Shown: positions 25,403-33,542 of the stretch, in pieces
Layout: the number at the start of each line of letters is the position of its first letter
Numbering within the stretch: the first letter of the stretch is position 1
Assembly: GCF_001267885.1 (NCBI RefSeq)
Contig: NZ_CP012382.1
Span: forward strand, 310,001-374,000
Direction: 5' to 3'
DNA from: Streptomyces ambofaciens ATCC 23877
Lineage (GTDB): Bacteria > Actinomycetota > Actinomycetes > Streptomycetales > Streptomycetaceae
DNA: 64,000 nucleotides
The notes under the pieces: generated by a model
Told to the model about the DNA's origin: nothing
Database searches by the model: none
Seen by the model: only the letters and a program-made list of their open reading frames with translations
Translations under genes and position numbers: made by a program

Positions 25403-25442
25403 CGGCCTGCCCGGCGGGCGTTCACGTCTGCCGGGCAGGCCG
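25403..25442 (-). terminator. 13-bp perfect hairpin inside the operon, between transport and biosynthesis genes
   Basis: CGGCCTGCCCGGC (25403-25415) pairs completely with GCCGGGCAGGCCG (25430-25442) around a 14-nt loop. It lies 16 nt after the stop of the binding-protein gene and about 55 bp before the methyltransferase start. It probably acts as a partial terminator or a 3' stabiliser that lets the transport genes be expressed more strongly than the enzymes. Confidence 0.65.
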
Positions 25443-25458
25443 TGGTGGGCGCGAGGAC

Positions 25459-26469
25459 TCAGCCCTTGAGTTCGCGCAGGTAGGTGGCGAACTTCTCCAG
25501 GCCGTCGATGTTGCGGGGGCCGCTGATGCCCTCGTTGTAGTCGAGGACGAAGAAGTTGTTCTTCTTCACGGCCGGGAGTTCTCTGGTGTGGGGGGACTTC
25601 TTCAGGAAGTCGATCTTCTTCGCGGCGGGCAGGTCGCCGTAGTCGAGGATGACGACGACTTCGGGCTCGGTCTCGGCCACGGATTCCCAGTTGACCTGCG
25701 TCCAGCGCTCGTCGAGGCCGTCGAAGACGTTCTTGCCGCCCGCCGTCCTGATGATGTCGTCGGGGGGCACTTGGTTGCCCGCGGTGAACGGCTGGTCGGT
25801 ACCGGAGTCGTAGAGGAAGACGGGTACCGGGTCGCCGTCCGGGGCCTTGGCCGCGACCTCCGCGACGCGCTTCTTCAGCCCGGCCACGACGTCGGTGGCC
25901 TTCTCCTCGATTCGGAAGATCTTGCCCAGCCGTTCGAGGTCGGTGTAGAGAGCCTCGAAGGGTCTCATCTTCTCGGGGTGGCCCGGATAGTTGAAGCAGC
26001 TCTCGGTGTGCATGAAGCTCTGGATGCCGAGCTTGTCCAGGATCTCGGGCGTGATGCCCCGCTCGTCCTTGAAGCCGGAGTTCCAGCCGGCCACGACGAA
26101 GTCGGACTTGGCCTCGACCACGACCTCCTTGTTCAGGAGGTCGTCGCTGAGCATCTTCACCTTCGCGTACTCGGACGCCCACGGGGACTCGCTCACCGGC
26201 GGATTCGCGGGAGGCATCACGTAGCCGTGCACGTGCTCGGTCAGACCGAGGGCGAACAGCTTGTCCGCACTGCCGCCTTCGTAGGCGACGGCCCGCTCGG
26301 GCACCGTGTACTCCACCGGTTCACCGCAGCGCTTGACGGTGACCGTGCCGGAATCCTTGGCGTCCGACGCGACCTCGGCACCGCATCCGCTGAGCACCAG
26401 GGCCGCCGCCAGGGCGGAGCCGAGCGCGGCAGGCCGGCGGACCGCGGCGAGGGTTCGGGTTGTACGCAT
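25459..26469 (-). CDS. Metallophore ABC transporter substrate-binding lipoprotein
   Basis: The 336-residue protein begins with a lipoprotein signal peptide; the lipobox LVLSGC gives the lipidated Cys29. The body is of the FepB/BtuF class (type III binding protein): KLFALGLTEHVHGYV, KSDFVVAGWNSGFK, LGKIFRIEEKATDVV and VVVILDYGDLPAAKK. The family binds Fe-siderophores, haem or cobalamin. The Zur-box upstream of the operon argues for a Zn-metallophore complex here. It is the third gene of the operon, 14 nt after the ATPase gene. Confidence 0.9.
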   Translation of the reverse strand: MRTTRTLAAVRRPAALGSALAAALVLSGCGAEVASDAKDSGTVTVKRCGEPVEYTVPERAVAYEGGSADKLFALGLTEHVHGYVMPPANPPVSESPWASEYAKVKMLSDDLLNKEVVVEAKSDFVVAGWNSGFKDERGITPEILDKLGIQSFMHTESCFNYPGHPEKMRPFEALYTDLERLGKIFRIEEKATDVVAGLKKRVAEVAAKAPDGDPVPVFLYDSGTDQPFTAGNQVPPDDIIRTAGGKNVFDGLDERWTQVNWESVAETEPEVVVILDYGDLPAAKKIDFLKKSPHTRELPAVKKNNFFVLDYNEGISGPRNIDGLEKFATYLRELKG

Positions 26470-26483
26470 GCGTGAGTAGCCTT

Positions 26484-27257
26484 TCAGCGGGTGGAGTTGA
26501 GCGAGTAGAGGAGCTGGGGATCGCCCGTCAGCGGGTGAGGGACGACGCTGGCACTGACGCCGAAGACGTCACCGACGAGCTCTCTCGTGAGCACTTCCGC
26601 GGGTGTGCCGGAGGCGACCAGGCGGCCCCGGGAGAGCACGCCGAGCCGGTCGCAGGCCGCCGCGGCGAGGTTGAGGTCGTGCAGGACGACGAGGACGGTG
26701 AGGCCGGAGGCGCGCAGGAGCGAGAGCAGGTCGACCTGGTGGCGGACGTCGAGGTGGTTGGTCGGCTCGTCGAGGACGAGGATCTCCGGTTCCTGTACGA
26801 GCGCGCGGGCCAGCAGGACGCGCTGGCGCTCGCCGCCCGACAGCGTCATGACGCCCCGGTGCGCGAGGTGTCCGATGTCGAGCTGTTCCATCGCCCGCTC
26901 GCACAGCTCGCGTTCTCCGCCACTGAGCGCCTGGTTCCCGCGCAGGTGGGGCGCGCGTCCGAGCGCGACGACCTCCTCGACCGTGAAATCGAAGTCGACG
27001 CCCCCGTCCTGGGTCATGGCGGCGATGGTCCGTGCGCTGTGGCGCATCGGGAGCCGGGTCAGATCCTGCCCACCGACCCAGACGGTTCCCGAGCTGGGCC
27101 GCAGCGCCCGGTACACGCACCGCAGCGCGGTGGACTTGCCGCTTCCGTTGGGTCCCACGAGCCCCACGACCTGACCGTCAGGCACCGCCAGGGACAGCCC
27201 GCGCACGAGGCTCCTGCCGTCCGTCACCACGGACAGTTCATCGAGTTTCAGGTCCAC
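26484..27257 (-). CDS. Metallophore ABC transporter ATPase
   Basis: The 257-residue ATPase is of the FepC/FecE/BtuD class. Walker A is GPNGSGKSTALRC, the signature is LSGGERQRVLLARAL, Walker B is ILVLDEPTNHLD, and the H-loop lies in VVLHDLNLAA. It energises import by the adjacent FecCD permease. The GTG start is one base after the permease stop, with GGAGGG upstream inside that gene. Confidence 0.95.
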   Translation of the reverse strand: MDLKLDELSVVTDGRSLVRGLSLAVPDGQVVGLVGPNGSGKSTALRCVYRALRPSSGTVWVGGQDLTRLPMRHSARTIAAMTQDGGVDFDFTVEEVVALGRAPHLRGNQALSGGERELCERAMEQLDIGHLAHRGVMTLSGGERQRVLLARALVQEPEILVLDEPTNHLDVRHQVDLLSLLRASGLTVLVVLHDLNLAAAACDRLGVLSRGRLVASGTPAEVLTRELVGDVFGVSASVVPHPLTGDPQLLYSLNSTR

Positions 27258-27258
27258 C

Positions 27259-28425
27259 TCAGCGCCCTCCGAAGGTGTAGCCCCTGTGCCGCATCAGGGC
27301 GATGAAGACGGGCACGCCTACGAGCGCGGTGATGACCCCGAGCGGCAGCTCGCGCGGTGCCACCAGGGTCCGCGCCGCCAGGTCGACCCACACCATGAAG
27401 ATCGCTCCGACCAGCGGGGCCACGGCGAGTACGCGGGCGTGTGTGGCGCCGACGACCATCCGCACCACATGCGGCATCACGAGTCCGACGAAGGCGATGG
27501 CACCACTGACGGCGACCATGACGCCCGTCACCAGCGAGACGAGCACCAGCAGCACCCTGCGGTGCCGGTCGGGATCGAAGCCGAGGCTCGCGGCGGTCTC
27601 GTCGCCGAGGGAGAGCACGTCCAGCGCCCGCCCCTGCCGGTACAGGACCGCGAGGCCGGCCAGCACGACCACGGAGACGACGGGCAGCGCGCCCCAGGTC
27701 GCGGCACCGAAACTGCCCATGGTCCAGTACAGGACCATGCTCGTCGCCTCGCTGTCCGGGGCGACATAGATGATCAGGCTCATGACAGCCTGGAAGCCCA
27801 GGGACATGGCCACGCCCGTCAGGACGAGGCGCAGCGGCGACAGCGAGCCCCGGCCGGCGGAGGCGGCGTACACCAGGAGCGAGGCGACGAGCGCACCGAT
27901 GAAGGCACCGACGGAGACGGCGTACATGCCCAGTGCGGCGAACCCGCCGGTGACCGTGATCCCGACGGCGCCTACGGAGGCGCCCGAGGAGACCCCGAGA
28001 ACGAAGGGGTCGGCCAGCGCATTGCGCACCATGGCCTGGATCGCCACTCCGACCGCACTCAGTCCGGCGCCCACCAGCGCCGCGAGCAGCACGCGCGGCG
28101 TACGGATCTGCCAGATGATCTGATACGTCGTCACCTCGTCGCGGCCGATGCGCCCTCCGCTGAGAGCCGCCCACAGGTGGCGGGCGGTCTCCCCCGGGGT
28201 GACGACCGCGGGCCCGAGCCCGATGGCGACGACGACGGACACGAGCAGGAGGGCGGCCAGCGCCGCACAGTTGAGGAGCAGCACCTTCCGGGACGCGAGT
28301 CGAGCACGCACAGCCCTCGCGGGCCGGGGCGCCGGCGCCTCGGCCGGGTCGACCGCGTCTACATCCGCGTCCGCGTTCGCCGAGGACGCGGAGCTCAAGG
28401 GCGGAGGCTTGTGCGGCACCTTCAC
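27259..28425 (-). CDS. Metallophore ABC transporter permease (FecCD family)
   Basis: The 388-residue permease has a Pro/Ala/Asp-rich cytoplasmic start (about 1-45). About nine to ten membrane segments follow, with typical family blocks: QIIWQIRTPRVLLAALVGAG, DPFVLGVSSGASVGAV, FVGLVMPHVVRMVVG and PRELPLGVITALVG. It would form a homodimeric channel for a metal-chelate complex. GTG 28425 has GAGGGGGA just upstream. It is the first gene of the operon, and a Zur-box-like palindrome at 28439-28453 lies 14-28 bp before the start, so repression would block the whole operon. Confidence 0.93.
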   Translation of the reverse strand: MKVPHKPPPLSSASSANADADVDAVDPAEAPAPRPARAVRARLASRKVLLLNCAALAALLLVSVVVAIGLGPAVVTPGETARHLWAALSGGRIGRDEVTTYQIIWQIRTPRVLLAALVGAGLSAVGVAIQAMVRNALADPFVLGVSSGASVGAVGITVTGGFAALGMYAVSVGAFIGALVASLLVYAASAGRGSLSPLRLVLTGVAMSLGFQAVMSLIIYVAPDSEATSMVLYWTMGSFGAATWGALPVVSVVVLAGLAVLYRQGRALDVLSLGDETAASLGFDPDRHRRVLLVLVSLVTGVMVAVSGAIAFVGLVMPHVVRMVVGATHARVLAVAPLVGAIFMVWVDLAARTLVAPRELPLGVITALVGVPVFIALMRHRGYTFGGR

Positions 28426-28438
28426 TCCCCCTCGCTAA

Positions 28439-28453
28439 TGAAAACCATGTTCA
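28439..28453 (-). promoter_or_regulatory. Zur-box-like operator of the metallophore operon
   Basis: TGAAAACCATGTTCA has the arms TGAA and TTCA of the Streptomyces Zur operator and matches a TGAAAATGATTTTCA-type consensus at 12 of 15 positions. It overlaps the expected promoter of the permease gene. The known iron box for DmdR1 (TTAGGTTAGGCT type) is not seen here. Confidence 0.7.
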
Positions 28454-28556
28454 TGTGCAGGAACCTAGCATGCCTCCGACCCGGCAGGAAGCCCGGACCG
28501 ACTGGCGACACAGGGCCGCGACGCTCGTCGCGAGGATGCGGCCGACAGCACTCTAA

Positions 28557-28571
28557 TGGAAATGATTATCA
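28557..28571 (+). promoter_or_regulatory. Zur-box-like operator upstream of the MFS gene
   Basis: TGGAAATGATTATCA matches the same consensus at 13 of 15 positions. It lies about 140 bp before the MFS start, on the other side of the divergent intergenic region, 104 bp from the operon box. The exporter would thus share zinc control with the import and biosynthesis genes. Confidence 0.7.
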
Positions 28572-28709
28572 CTGCGATAGTGTGGTGCCCGCGCCGTGCC
28601 GCCCGCCGTGTGCCACGGCCGGTCCCGTGCCAACCTCATTGCCGGGCAAGGACGTTGGAGCCGGTTCGCGTCCGACCCGTCGCCACCGACAGGACAGGAG
28701 TACTTCCTC

Positions 28710-29993
28710 GTGCCCACCCCCTCCGCCCCTCCCAGCGCCGTCGAACCCCCTCCCGCGAAGCAGCGCTCGATCCTGCTCGACGTGCCCTTCCTCCGCCTCT
28801 GGACGGGCGCCACCGCATCGGGCCTGGCCACCTGGGCCCTGCCTTTCGTCCTCGGCCTCGCCGTCTTCGACCGGACCTTGGCCGCCACCGACCTCGGCCT
28901 GCTGCTCGCCGCACGTACCGTCGGGTTCCTCGCCGCGGTGCCCGTGGCAGGGGTGCTCGCCGACCGGCACTCGCGCCGGGGCGTCGTGCTGTGGGCCGGA
29001 CTCGCCTCCGGAGCCGCAGCACCGGTGATCGCCGCCGGGCTGGACCGTTCGGTGCTGTTGATGGCGGCGGCCGCCGCGGTGGCGGGAGCGGGCCAGGGTG
29101 CCTGCCGTCCCGCCTACCAGGCCCTCACCGCCGAGGTGGTCGACGCCGGTCGCCGGCAGCAGGCCAATGCCGCGATGACCCTGGCGGTACGGGTCACCAC
29201 GCTCGTGGGCCCCTCCCTGGCCGCGCTGCTCGCCGTCTTCCTGGACACGTGGGCCCTGTTGGTGGGCATCGGGCTGCTCTGGCTCGTCGCGGCCTGCGTT
29301 CCCGGACGCGGCGCACGGCCCGAGACCGCGGACGACACGTCGAAGCCTCCGGCCGGGGCGGGCAGGGCGTCCTTCCTGGCCGAGTTCACCGAGGGCGTCC
29401 GCGAGGCGCGCCGGCACCCCTGGTTCCTCGCCGGTCTGGGCGCGCTGACGGCCGTCATAGCCACCGGCTACTCCGCGACCGGCGTCGCCCTGCCCATGGT
29501 CAGCAGGGACGAGTACGGAACCGAGGTCGTCCTCGCGGGCGCGATGACCGCCTACACCGCCGGAGCGCTGGGCGGTGCCCTGCTCATGGCCCGCTGGCGC
29601 CCGCGCTCCCCTGGTTGGGCCGCCCTCGCCGGCCTGGCCTCCTACGGCTTCGCCCCGCTCAGCCTGGTCTTCCCCGTGCACCCGGTCGCCGTGATGGCCG
29701 CCTACGCCGTCGCGGGCGTCGGTATCGAACTGTTCAACGTGCCGTGGTTCACCGCCGCCCAGCGCGAGGTCGCCCCGGACAAGCTGGCCCGTGTCTCCTC
29801 ACTGGACTTCCTGCTCTCCTACGGCCTCGCCCCGATCGGACTCGCCGTCATCGCCCCCGCCATCGACGCCTTCGGCGCCACGGCGGTCCTCGCGGCTTGC
29901 GCGCTCATCTGCTTCGCGGCACCCGCCACCGCCGCCCTCGCCCCCAGCGCCCGTGCCTTCTCGACCGCACGAAGGGGAAGCGACGCCCGCTGA
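28710..29993 (+). CDS. MFS transporter, probable metallophore exporter
   Basis: The 427-residue transporter has twelve predicted membrane segments and the enterobactin-exporter-like MFS pattern: FLRLWTGATASGLATWALPF, the loop GVLADRHSRRGVVLW, and ACRPAYQALTAEVVDAGRRQ. GTG 28710 follows an AGGAG about 10 nt upstream. It is divergent from the import/biosynthesis operon, with its own Zur-box-like site. Export of the newly made metallophore is the natural reading, though direction and substrate are inferred. Confidence 0.88.
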   Translation: MPTPSAPPSAVEPPPAKQRSILLDVPFLRLWTGATASGLATWALPFVLGLAVFDRTLAATDLGLLLAARTVGFLAAVPVAGVLADRHSRRGVVLWAGLASGAAAPVIAAGLDRSVLLMAAAAAVAGAGQGACRPAYQALTAEVVDAGRRQQANAAMTLAVRVTTLVGPSLAALLAVFLDTWALLVGIGLLWLVAACVPGRGARPETADDTSKPPAGAGRASFLAEFTEGVREARRHPWFLAGLGALTAVIATGYSATGVALPMVSRDEYGTEVVLAGAMTAYTAGALGGALLMARWRPRSPGWAALAGLASYGFAPLSLVFPVHPVAVMAAYAVAGVGIELFNVPWFTAAQREVAPDKLARVSSLDFLLSYGLAPIGLAVIAPAIDAFGATAVLAACALICFAAPATAALAPSARAFSTARRGSDAR

Positions 29994-30453
29994 CGGCAAC
30001 CACGAGGAATCGACCCCTGGCAAGGGCAGCCGGGAGTCGTGCAGCCTCGCAACGCCCGTTGCCCCGACGCCCCCTTGGAGCTGGGTCTCGTCACCGGACG
30101 GGAACGTCCCCTTGGACCGTTTCTCGGCAGGACGGCTCATCGAGGTACGGCCGTTCTCCCGGTCGGTACCGCAAGGCCGTCTCGGGCAACGGCTTTGCGT
30201 GCACCCGGGAGAGGGCCCACCGGAACGCCGACAGGCCCCCCCACGCACCCAAGCAGCTGACCGGACGAGGCAGGACGGCTGTCACGCCGGGCCTGACGTT
30301 CTGCTCACGGTCCGCACCGCCTCCTTCGTCGGAGTCACCCGCCGCGTCCCGCTCGCGACAGGTCGGGTGTCGGAAGCCGACCCTGCGGGTACCTGCGTCC
30401 GGCGGCACGCCGGAGACGGTCCGCATCCGCGCTTCAACGCAGTGGGAGAGAGA
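29994..30453. other. Intergenic stretch before the kinase gene
   Basis: The kinase frame is open through this region, but the residues are unlike the kinase family and there is no ribosome binding site until 30440. No hairpin, repeat or RNA gene was recognised. Confidence 0.5.
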
Positions 30454-31905
30454 ATGGGACTACGCGAGTCGGCCCGGGTCATGGCTTCCCGGTGCTCCGC
30501 CGAGGTGATGTGCGGCCGCTACCGTCTGGACGGCCTCATCGGTTCGGGCGGCGCCGCGGACGTCCATCGAGGTTTCGATCTGCGGTTGAGGCGGCCGGTG
30601 GCGGTCAAGGTGTTCCGGCCCGGCACCGGCTTCGACATGGAAGAGGCCTCCACCCGCGAAGCGGTGATCCTGGCGCGGTTGCACCACCCCGGACTCGTCA
30701 CCGCATATGACGCCGGACAGCACAACGACCGGGTCTTCCTGGTCATGCAACTGATCGAAGGTGACACGCTCAAGAAGCGCATCGCCCGAGCCCCACTGTC
30801 ACCGGCGGCCACGGCCGCGGTCGGCGCCGGCGTGGCCCACGCCCTGGCTCACGCACACGAAGCGGGCGTCGTCCACCGAGACGTCAAACCGTCCAATATC
30901 CTCCTGGACGCTGCGCACCACACCTACCTCACGGACTTCGGCATCTCCCGTCTGTTGGACGCCACCACCCGCACCGCCACCGGTGTGCTCATCGGCACCG
31001 CCGCCTACCTCTCCCCCGAGCAGGTGGTCGGCCGCCCCGTCGGCCGGCCCGCCGACGTGTACGCCCTCGGCCTCGTCCTCCTCGAATGCCTCACAGGCAG
31101 GCTCGAATACGACGGTGGCCCCCTCGAAGCCGCGATCGCCCGGCTCCACCGTCCACCCGTCCTGCCCGACGGCCTGCCGAAGGAGTGGGACGGTCTGCTG
31201 CGGGACATGACAGCCCTGGACGAACGGGACCGCCCGACAGCCCGTGACTGCGCCCGCGCCCTGTCGGAATTCGCCGACCCGGACCAACTCTCGCTCGCCC
31301 CGCGGGCGCCCGCCGTGAGCCTCGTCCCGCACCACGAGCCGTCGCGGACTGTCGACGGCACGCATGCGAAACCGCCGACCGTCGGGCCCCGGACCGCTCC
31401 CTACGCGACACGATCGCGAAGGCGCACCCTCGTCGCGACCGCGAGCGTCACCCTCACCGCCGTCATGGCAACCGCCCTCGCCGTCACCGACGACTCCGCG
31501 TCATCGGGGAACGACCGCAGCGCGACCAGGGTCACCAGTGCCCCCACTGAAGAGACGGATCCTCCTCGCACCACACAGCAGAAGGAGGCAGCCGCGCCGT
31601 CCACCGATACAGCGCCATCCCCTGCCCGCGGCGCCTCCGCCGGTGCACTCCCCGCTGACGGCACCGGACGCCGCGCTGCCTCCCCCTCCCACGGCCCGGG
31701 CCGCGCGACCGGCATCGGAACAGCCACCCACGACTTTGGCACCCCGACGTCACAAGCAGCACCAAGCGCCACGGGTCAGTCTCCCGCGCGCAACGGGACG
31801 CCAGACAAAGCCCCGAACCGCCCACCAGGTCAGGCGAAGAAGACGGAAAGGGCCGGTGCCAAGGACCCGCGCCACCACGCCAAGTCGTCGGCCGCGAAAC
31901 GCTGA
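30454..31905 (+). CDS. Membrane Ser/Thr protein kinase (PknB/Hanks type)
   Basis: The kinase domain (about residues 20-285) has the glycine loop LIGSGGAADVHRG, Lys52 in VAVKVF, the catalytic HRDVKPSN (Asp143), the DFG motif (Asp161) and GTAAYLSPEQ of the activation loop. A basic stop-transfer stretch and one membrane segment (LVATASVTLTAVMATALAV) lie at about 325-345. A Ser/Thr/Pro-rich extracellular tail of about 130 residues follows, without PASTA repeats. ATG 30454 follows GGGAGAGAGA. It stands alone; substrates are unknown. Confidence 0.93.
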   Translation: MGLRESARVMASRCSAEVMCGRYRLDGLIGSGGAADVHRGFDLRLRRPVAVKVFRPGTGFDMEEASTREAVILARLHHPGLVTAYDAGQHNDRVFLVMQLIEGDTLKKRIARAPLSPAATAAVGAGVAHALAHAHEAGVVHRDVKPSNILLDAAHHTYLTDFGISRLLDATTRTATGVLIGTAAYLSPEQVVGRPVGRPADVYALGLVLLECLTGRLEYDGGPLEAAIARLHRPPVLPDGLPKEWDGLLRDMTALDERDRPTARDCARALSEFADPDQLSLAPRAPAVSLVPHHEPSRTVDGTHAKPPTVGPRTAPYATRSRRRTLVATASVTLTAVMATALAVTDDSASSGNDRSATRVTSAPTEETDPPRTTQQKEAAAPSTDTAPSPARGASAGALPADGTGRRAASPSHGPGRATGIGTATHDFGTPTSQAAPSATGQSPARNGTPDKAPNRPPGQAKKTERAGAKDPRHHAKSSAAKR

Positions 31906-31931
31906 GGCCACGAGGGCGAAGGTGGGGCCGG

Positions 31932-32501
31932 TCAGCCCGCTGGGGCGGGCCCAGGTGGTCCGAACATCACGCCCGCCAACGCCTCGAAGGTCTCTTCGGG
32001 ATCGCGTCCGTCGAGCAGACCGTCGAGGTTGCGGGAGAGCAGCAGCGTCGCGAAACCATGGGCCATCGACCAGGCCGCCATGAAGCCGATGGCCGGATCG
32101 TCGCCGTAGGGCTCCACGGCGGTACGGAGCATGCTCCGCGTCCGCTCCCGCGCCGCGAGGAGTTCCGGGTCGTCCGGGCGCAGGAGCTCCGGGCGGAACA
32201 TGATCTGGAAGTGCGCTGGGTGCGCGGCGGCGAAACGCACGTACCGGACGCCCAGGTCGCGCAGATCTTCCGCCTCGCCGAGCGCGGTCGACAGGAGGCC
32301 GTACCCCTCGGTGGCGACGGCGGTGAGAAGGCCCGCTCGGTCCTTGAAGTGATGTGCGGGCGCGGCATGCGAGACGCCCGCGCGACGGGCCAGGTCACGC
32401 AGGGACAGGGCTGCCGGGCCGTGAGTGGCGATGACATCGAGAGCCGCGGTGAGCACGGCCCGTCGCAAGTCTCCGTGGTGATAGGAGCGTTCGGTGGGCA
32501 T
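31932..32501 (-). CDS. TetR-family regulator
   Basis: The 189-residue protein has an N-terminal HTH at about 8-55 (YHHGDLRRAVLTAALDVI, then LSLRDLARRAGVSHAAPAHH) with the GVSxxAxxxHF pattern of the AlkX/WHG-type TetR subgroup. The C-terminal ligand domain includes HPAHFQIMFRPELL, typical of the same subgroup. It is divergent from the SCO6745-like gene; repeated sites lie between them, so it probably controls both. Confidence 0.92.
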   Translation of the reverse strand: MPTERSYHHGDLRRAVLTAALDVIATHGPAALSLRDLARRAGVSHAAPAHHFKDRAGLLTAVATEGYGLLSTALGEAEDLRDLGVRYVRFAAAHPAHFQIMFRPELLRPDDPELLAARERTRSMLRTAVEPYGDDPAIGFMAAWSMAHGFATLLLSRNLDGLLDGRDPEETFEALAGVMFGPPGPAPAG

Positions 32502-32521
32502 GACGAGCAGCCTAGCGCAAA

Positions 32522-32574
32522 CTAGTCATTGACAAGATGCCGCGCCGACCGCAGTCTAGGCAGTGACAAGATGC
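32522..32574. repeat. 19-bp direct repeat in the TetR/SCO6745-like intergenic region
   Basis: CTAGTCATTGACAAGATGC (32522-32540) and CTAGGCAGTGACAAGATGC (32556-32574) differ at two positions and are spaced 34 bp apart, start to start. The first contains TTGACA, a possible -35 element. A partial inverted match, CTAGcgcaaACTAG (32512-32525), overlaps the first copy. These are good candidates for TetR binding sites or a duplicated promoter. Confidence 0.55.
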
Positions 32575-32600
32575 GGGATCGCGGAAATAGGGGAGCCGTT

Positions 32601-33467
32601 TTGAGTGACGACGACGGGCGCGTCAGGCAGATGTGGCACCTCCTGGAGCCCCTGCATGCGGTCCTGTACTTCGCGCCACAGGTATTCGAGGAGGCCGACT
32701 CCCTCGGCTACGACACCGGTGAGCGCTGGCCGAGCTACTTCGCCTTGCGGGCAGCACCGCTCGGGGCGCCCGGACACCGTCAGGTGGCCTCCGCGTTCTA
32801 CAGCTTCAGCCCGCGCACGGTCGCCGAACACATCCCCGCCGTCTGGGGCGTCGCCGCACCGGGCACGGTGCTCGACGCCAGGACGCGCGGGATCGACCGC
32901 GCCTACCGCGCTCTCCTCGGTGCGTGGACGGAAGGTCCCGAGGTCACCGAGGCCGCCGCACTCGCCCGCCGGGCAGCGGAGTCCGTACCCCTGGAGGGCC
33001 GGCCGCTCGCCGCCGCCAATGCCGAGTTGCCCTGGCCCCAGGAGCCGCACCTCGCGCTCTGGCAGGCCGCGACGATCCTGCGCGAGCACCGCGGCGACGG
33101 TCATCTCGCCGCACTCCTGACCGCGGGCCTCGACCCGGTGGAGGCGCTGGTGTCCTTCGCCGCGATCGGCGCGGCGCCGGTCGGCGTCTTCGCGAGCCGC
33201 GGCTGGAGCGGGAGCGAGTGGGCGGCGGCCTGCGAACGGCTGGTCGCAAGAGGGCTGCTGAACGCCGACCACACCGCGACCGACGCGGGCCGCGCCCTGC
33301 GCGCAGAGGTCGAACGCCGCACCGACGCCCTGGCCGCTGCCCCCTGGCGGACACTCGGCGACCAGGGCACCGCGCGGCTCGCCGAACTCCTCGGCCCGCC
33401 CTGGCTGGAGGTGTTGGGCTCAGGCATGCTGCCCCGAGAGACCACGCTCGGTATCGGGAAGGTCTGA
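32601..33467 (+). CDS. SCO6745-family protein, helix-rich with winged-helix part
   Basis: The protein has 288 residues from TTG 32601, which has GGGGAG 5 nt upstream; in-frame ATG 32571 is an alternative. Recognisable family text: LLEPLHAVLYFAPQ, GYDTGERWPSYFALRAAPLG, VASAFYSFSPRTVAEHIPAVW, and later PHLALWQAATILREHRGDGH and SRGWSGSEWAAACERLVARG. The family is widespread in actinomycetes and linked with helix-turn-helix folds; no reaction is established to my knowledge. The divergent TetR gene suggests ligand-responsive expression. Confidence 0.85.
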   Translation: MSDDDGRVRQMWHLLEPLHAVLYFAPQVFEEADSLGYDTGERWPSYFALRAAPLGAPGHRQVASAFYSFSPRTVAEHIPAVWGVAAPGTVLDARTRGIDRAYRALLGAWTEGPEVTEAAALARRAAESVPLEGRPLAAANAELPWPQEPHLALWQAATILREHRGDGHLAALLTAGLDPVEALVSFAAIGAAPVGVFASRGWSGSEWAAACERLVARGLLNADHTATDAGRALRAEVERRTDALAAAPWRTLGDQGTARLAELLGPPWLEVLGSGMLPRETTLGIGKV

Positions 33468-33542
33468 CGGTCAGGATGCAGGTGGCATCGCCCGGTGAAC
33501 GGAGCGCCGCCACCCCTCTCTTGCCCGAGGCGCGGCAGATCG

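Noticed and set aside
25459..28425. Plain iron-siderophore uptake system
   Set aside because: The transporter family alone suggests iron, but the operators look like Zur boxes and no DmdR1-type iron box is visible, so zinc is the better reading.
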